Positions 15,254 to 17,754 of a stretch of DNA of 17,754 nt are shown in pieces. A program made the position numbers and the translations under genes. The notes under the pieces were generated by a model. That model ran no database searches, was not told the DNA's origin, and worked only from the letters and a program-made list of their open reading frames with translations. Numbering within the stretch: the first letter of the stretch is position 1; each line of letters opens with the position of its first letter. The DNA comes from Ch67 sp964491665 (GTDB taxonomy: Bacteria; Pseudomonadota; Gammaproteobacteria; Pseudomonadales; Ketobacteraceae): the NCBI GenBank assembly GCA_964491665.1, contig CAZBII010000093.1, positions 1 to 17,754 of the forward strand. The letters are read 5' to 3'.

Positions 15254-16119
15254 CAGGCTGCAGTGGCCGCCGGCAGCAGTTTGGCCATCAGGCGATGCAG
15301 GGTGTCTTTCAATTGCAGGCGGTGCACGATCATGTCCAGCGCGCCGTGTTCCAGCAGGAATTCACTGCGCTGGAAACCTTCCGGCAGTTTCTGGCGCACG
15401 GTCTGCTCGATCACGCGGGGGCCGGCAAAGCCGATCAGCGCGTTGGGTTCCGCCACGTTGATGTCGCCCAGCATGGCCAGACTGGCGGACACGCCGCCGT
15501 ACACCGGGTCGGTCAGCACGGAAATGAACGGCAGACGCGCTTCCTTCAGCTTTTCCAGCGCTGCACTGGTTTTCGCCATCTGCATCAGCGAGAACAGCGC
15601 TTCCTGCATGCGCGCGCCGCCGGACGCAGAGAAACACACAAACGGCGTGCGGGCCGCAATCGCTGCATTCACGCCGCGCACGAATTTCTCGCCGACGATG
15701 GAACCCATCGAGCCACCAAGGAATTCGAATTCAAACGCCGACGCCACCACGGGATAACCGTTCACCTTGCCCTTGTAGACGATCAGGGCGTCTTTCTCGT
15801 TGGTGCCTTTCTGCGCCGCCGCCAGACGATCCTTGTAGCGCTTGCTGTCCTTGAATTTCAGGCGATCCACCGGCTCCAGATCCGCCGCGATTTCGCTGCG
15901 GCCATCGTGATCCAGAAACAGGTTCAGCCGGGTGCGCGCACTCAGCCGCATGTGGTGATCACACTTGGGACAGACATCGAGATTCTTTTCCAGCTCGGGA
16001 CGATAGAGAAACGCGCCGCATTTTGCGCACTTCCGCCACAGTCCTTCGGGAATGTTGGTCTTCTTGTTTGTATTTCTCCCAACACTGGGCAGGATTTTCT
16101 CAATCCAGCTGTTACTCAT
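15253..16119 (-). CDS. accD: Acetyl-CoA carboxylase carboxyltransferase subunit beta
   Basis: The beta subunit of the alpha2-beta2 carboxyltransferase that moves the carboxyl group from biotin to acetyl-CoA, giving malonyl-CoA for fatty acid synthesis. At 288 aa it has a normal length. An N-terminal zinc ribbon has C31, C34, C50 and C53 (CAKC ... CPKC), as in E. coli AccD. The crotonase-fold core shows EFLGGSMGSIVGEK (132-145), SASGGARMQE (164-173) and TDPVYGGVSAS (203-213), the family's oxyanion-hole glycines. The ATG has AGGA eight bases upstream and follows trpA after 24 bases. The trpBA-accD-folC order is common in proteobacteria. Confidence 0.98.
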   Translation of the reverse strand: MSNSWIEKILPSVGRNTNKKTNIPEGLWRKCAKCGAFLYRPELEKNLDVCPKCDHHMRLSARTRLNLFLDHDGRSEIAADLEPVDRLKFKDSKRYKDRLAAAQKGTNEKDALIVYKGKVNGYPVVASAFEFEFLGGSMGSIVGEKFVRGVNAAIAARTPFVCFSASGGARMQEALFSLMQMAKTSAALEKLKEARLPFISVLTDPVYGGVSASLAMLGDINVAEPNALIGFAGPRVIEQTVRQKLPEGFQRSEFLLEHGALDMIVHRLQLKDTLHRLMAKLLPAATAA

Positions 16120-16143
16120 AATGCCATCCTGAGTTGCAAAATT

Positions 16144-16947
16144 TTATTGGTCCAGACCCTGTCGCAGCGACTGCATGAGTTCGGCAATCCGGGCCTGCAG
16201 GGTGGGAAGATCCGCCTGGTGCTGCGCGACCAGATTGACCAGCGCGCTTCCAACCACCACGCCATCGGCCTTTTCCCCAATCAGGCGCGCAGTTGCGGCG
16301 TCCTTGATACCAAAGCCGACGGTAATGGGCAAATCGGTTATTTTGCGAATTGTTTCCAGCTTGCTGTTCACCTCGGCCACATCCAGGTTGCCAGCGCCGG
16401 TGACACCCTTCACCGACACGTAGTACAGGTAGCCACGGGCGGCGCGGGCGATCTTTTCGATGCGCGCGGTTTTGGTGGTGGGGGCAATCAGGAAAATGCA
16501 GTCCATGCCGACCTTGTCGAACTCGGTCGTGACCGGGGCGGACGCTTCCGGCGGCAGATCGACGATGATCATGCCATCGACGCCGGCGGCGGCCGCGTCT
16601 TTGGCAAACTGGGCATAACCGTAGATTTCCACGGGGTTCAGGTAGCCCATCAGGATGATCGGCGTGGTGCTGTTGGTTTTGCGAAATTCGCGCACCATCT
16701 CCAGCACCTTGTGGGTGGTGACACCGTTGGCCAGCGCGCGTTCGTCGGCCAGCTGGATCACCGGGCCATCGGCCATCGGATCGGAAAACGGGATGCCGAC
16801 CTCAATCAGGTCGGCTCCGTTCTGCGCCAGGGTGTGCAACAGCGGCACGGTGGCGTCCAGTGCCGGATCGCCCGCCGTCACGAACGGCACCAGCGCCTTG
16901 CGGCGGTTTTCTTTCAGGGTGGCAAAGCAAGCCTTGATGCGGCTCAT
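16144..16947 (-). CDS. trpA: Tryptophan synthase alpha chain
   Basis: The TIM-barrel alpha subunit (267 aa) cleaves indole-3-glycerol phosphate and passes indole to TrpB through the tunnel of the alpha2-beta2 complex. The two catalytic acids fall at the canonical positions E49 (LIEVGIPFSDP) and D60 (ADGPV). PFVTAGDP (21-28), GVTGAG and VGFGI, which bind the substrate phosphate, are also present. The ATG (16945-16947) has an AGGAG nine bases upstream inside the 21-base gap after trpB. It is followed by accD after 24 bases. Nothing is unusual. Confidence 0.98.
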   Translation of the reverse strand: MSRIKACFATLKENRRKALVPFVTAGDPALDATVPLLHTLAQNGADLIEVGIPFSDPMADGPVIQLADERALANGVTTHKVLEMVREFRKTNSTTPIILMGYLNPVEIYGYAQFAKDAAAAGVDGMIIVDLPPEASAPVTTEFDKVGMDCIFLIAPTTKTARIEKIARAARGYLYYVSVKGVTGAGNLDVAEVNSKLETIRKITDLPITVGFGIKDAATARLIGEKADGVVVGSALVNLVAQHQADLPTLQARIAELMQSLRQGLDQ

Positions 16948-16968
16948 GTTCAGAAACTCCTGTTCACC

Positions 16969-17754
16969 TTAGCCAAGGGAAATGCCATCGAGTTTGGCAA
17001 CGGTGTGAATGTCTTTGTCGCCACGGCCGGACAGGTTGACGATGATGACGCTGTCCTTGGGCATGGTGGGCGCCAGTTTCTCGGCATAGGCCACCGCATG
17101 GCTGGATTCCAGCGCCGGCATGATGCCTTCCACCAGAGTCAGCTTGCGGAACGCGGCCAGCGCCTCGTCATCATTGATCGCCACATAGTCCACGCGCCCG
17201 CAATCCTTCAGCCAGGAATGCTCGGGACCGACACCGGGATAATCCAGGCCCGCCGACACGGAATGGGTGGGAATGATCTGGCCATCGGCATCTTCCATCA
17301 GATAGGTGCGGTTGCCGTGCAGCACGCCGGGACGACCGGCATTGAGCGGCGCCGCATGCTGACCGGTGGCAACGCCCAGACCGCCCGCCTCCACGCCGTA
17401 CATCTTCACCGTCGCATCCCCCAGCATCGGGTGGAACAGGCCAATCGCGTTGGAACCGCCGCCGACACAGGCGATCAGCGCATCCGGCAGTTTGCCGGCC
17501 TGGTCCAGACACTGCTGACGGGCTTCACGGCCAATCACGCACTGGAAGTCGCGCACCAGCATGGGATACGGATGCGGGCCGGCGACAGTGCCGATGATGT
17601 AGAAGGTATGATCGACGTTGGTCACCCAGTCACGCAGGGCTTCGTTCATCGCATCCTTGAGGGTTTTGGTGCCGGAATGCACCGGGATCACGGTGGCGCC
17701 CAGCAGCTTCATGCGGTACACGTTCAGCGACTGGCGCTGCACGTCTTCCCAGCC
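16969..17754 (-). CDS. trpB: Tryptophan synthase beta chain, C-terminal part (5' end outside window)
   Basis: The PLP enzyme that condenses indole with serine to tryptophan. The frame runs off the right edge (first visible residues GWEDVQRQSLNVYRMKLLGA), so about 261 of roughly 400 residues are present. Visible features are SGTKTLKDAMNEALRDWV, YIIGTVAGPHPYPMLVRDFQ, the phosphate-binding CVGGGSNAIG, EAGGLG, HSVSAGLDYPGVGPEH and the terminal SGRGDKD. The PLP lysine lies upstream of the window. It ends with TAA at 16969-16971, 21 bases before trpA, in the usual trpBA order. Confidence 0.97.
   Translation of the reverse strand, partial: GWEDVQRQSLNVYRMKLLGATVIPVHSGTKTLKDAMNEALRDWVTNVDHTFYIIGTVAGPHPYPMLVRDFQCVIGREARQQCLDQAGKLPDALIACVGGGSNAIGLFHPMLGDATVKMYGVEAGGLGVATGQHAAPLNAGRPGVLHGNRTYLMEDADGQIIPTHSVSAGLDYPGVGPEHSWLKDCGRVDYVAINDDEALAAFRKLTLVEGIMPALESSHAVAYAEKLAPTMPKDSVIIVNLSGRGDKDIHTVAKLDGISLG

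Overview
The window reads as chromosomal DNA of a free-living gammaproteobacterium, probably related to Pseudomonas or to marine and soil Oceanospirillales/Cellvibrionales. Three things suggest this: the AcnB and MetZ proteins look Pseudomonas-like, purF is followed by metZ, and the order trpB-trpA-accD-folC-SPOR gene-cvpA-purF-metZ is conserved. Base composition is moderately GC-rich and even throughout. I see no tRNA, rRNA, CRISPR array, insertion sequence or phage gene.

Layout. One gene lies on the plus strand: the 3' end of acnB (1-1088), closed by a strong hairpin terminator that can work in both directions. Everything else is on the minus strand and converges on that terminator. In transcription order (right to left) this is trpB (partial), trpA, accD, folC, a SPOR-domain divisome gene and cvpA, purF, metZ; then moxR, a DUF58 gene and a tgpA-like transglutaminase gene; and last a compact four-gene cassette at 5663-1227. 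Coding density is very high. No gap exceeds 100 bases, and several stop/start pairs overlap (TGATG or ATGA), implying translational coupling.

The housekeeping block covers the last steps of tryptophan synthesis, the carboxyltransferase beta subunit for malonyl-CoA, folate polyglutamylation, a cell-division SPOR protein, the first committed step of purine synthesis, and homocysteine synthesis by direct sulfhydrylation. The MoxR-DUF58-TgpA trio is a widespread membrane/periplasm module. Its transglutaminase triad is complete (C441, H485, D501).

The most notable region is the last cassette. It encodes a polytopic UPF0104 membrane protein, a HAD-phosphatase/UbiA-prenyltransferase fusion, a DprE1-like FAD oxidase and a DprE2-like short-chain reductase. 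Together these match the known route from PRPP and polyprenyl phosphate, through polyprenyl-phospho-ribose, to polyprenyl-phospho-D-arabinofuranose, best known as the arabinose donor of mycobacteria. The fusion could supply the prenyltransferase and phosphatase steps in one chain, and the UPF0104 protein is a plausible lipid-sugar transporter. No arabinosyltransferase is visible, so the acceptor is unknown. The DprE1-like protein has alanine where the mycobacterial enzyme has the cysteine attacked by benzothiazinone drugs.
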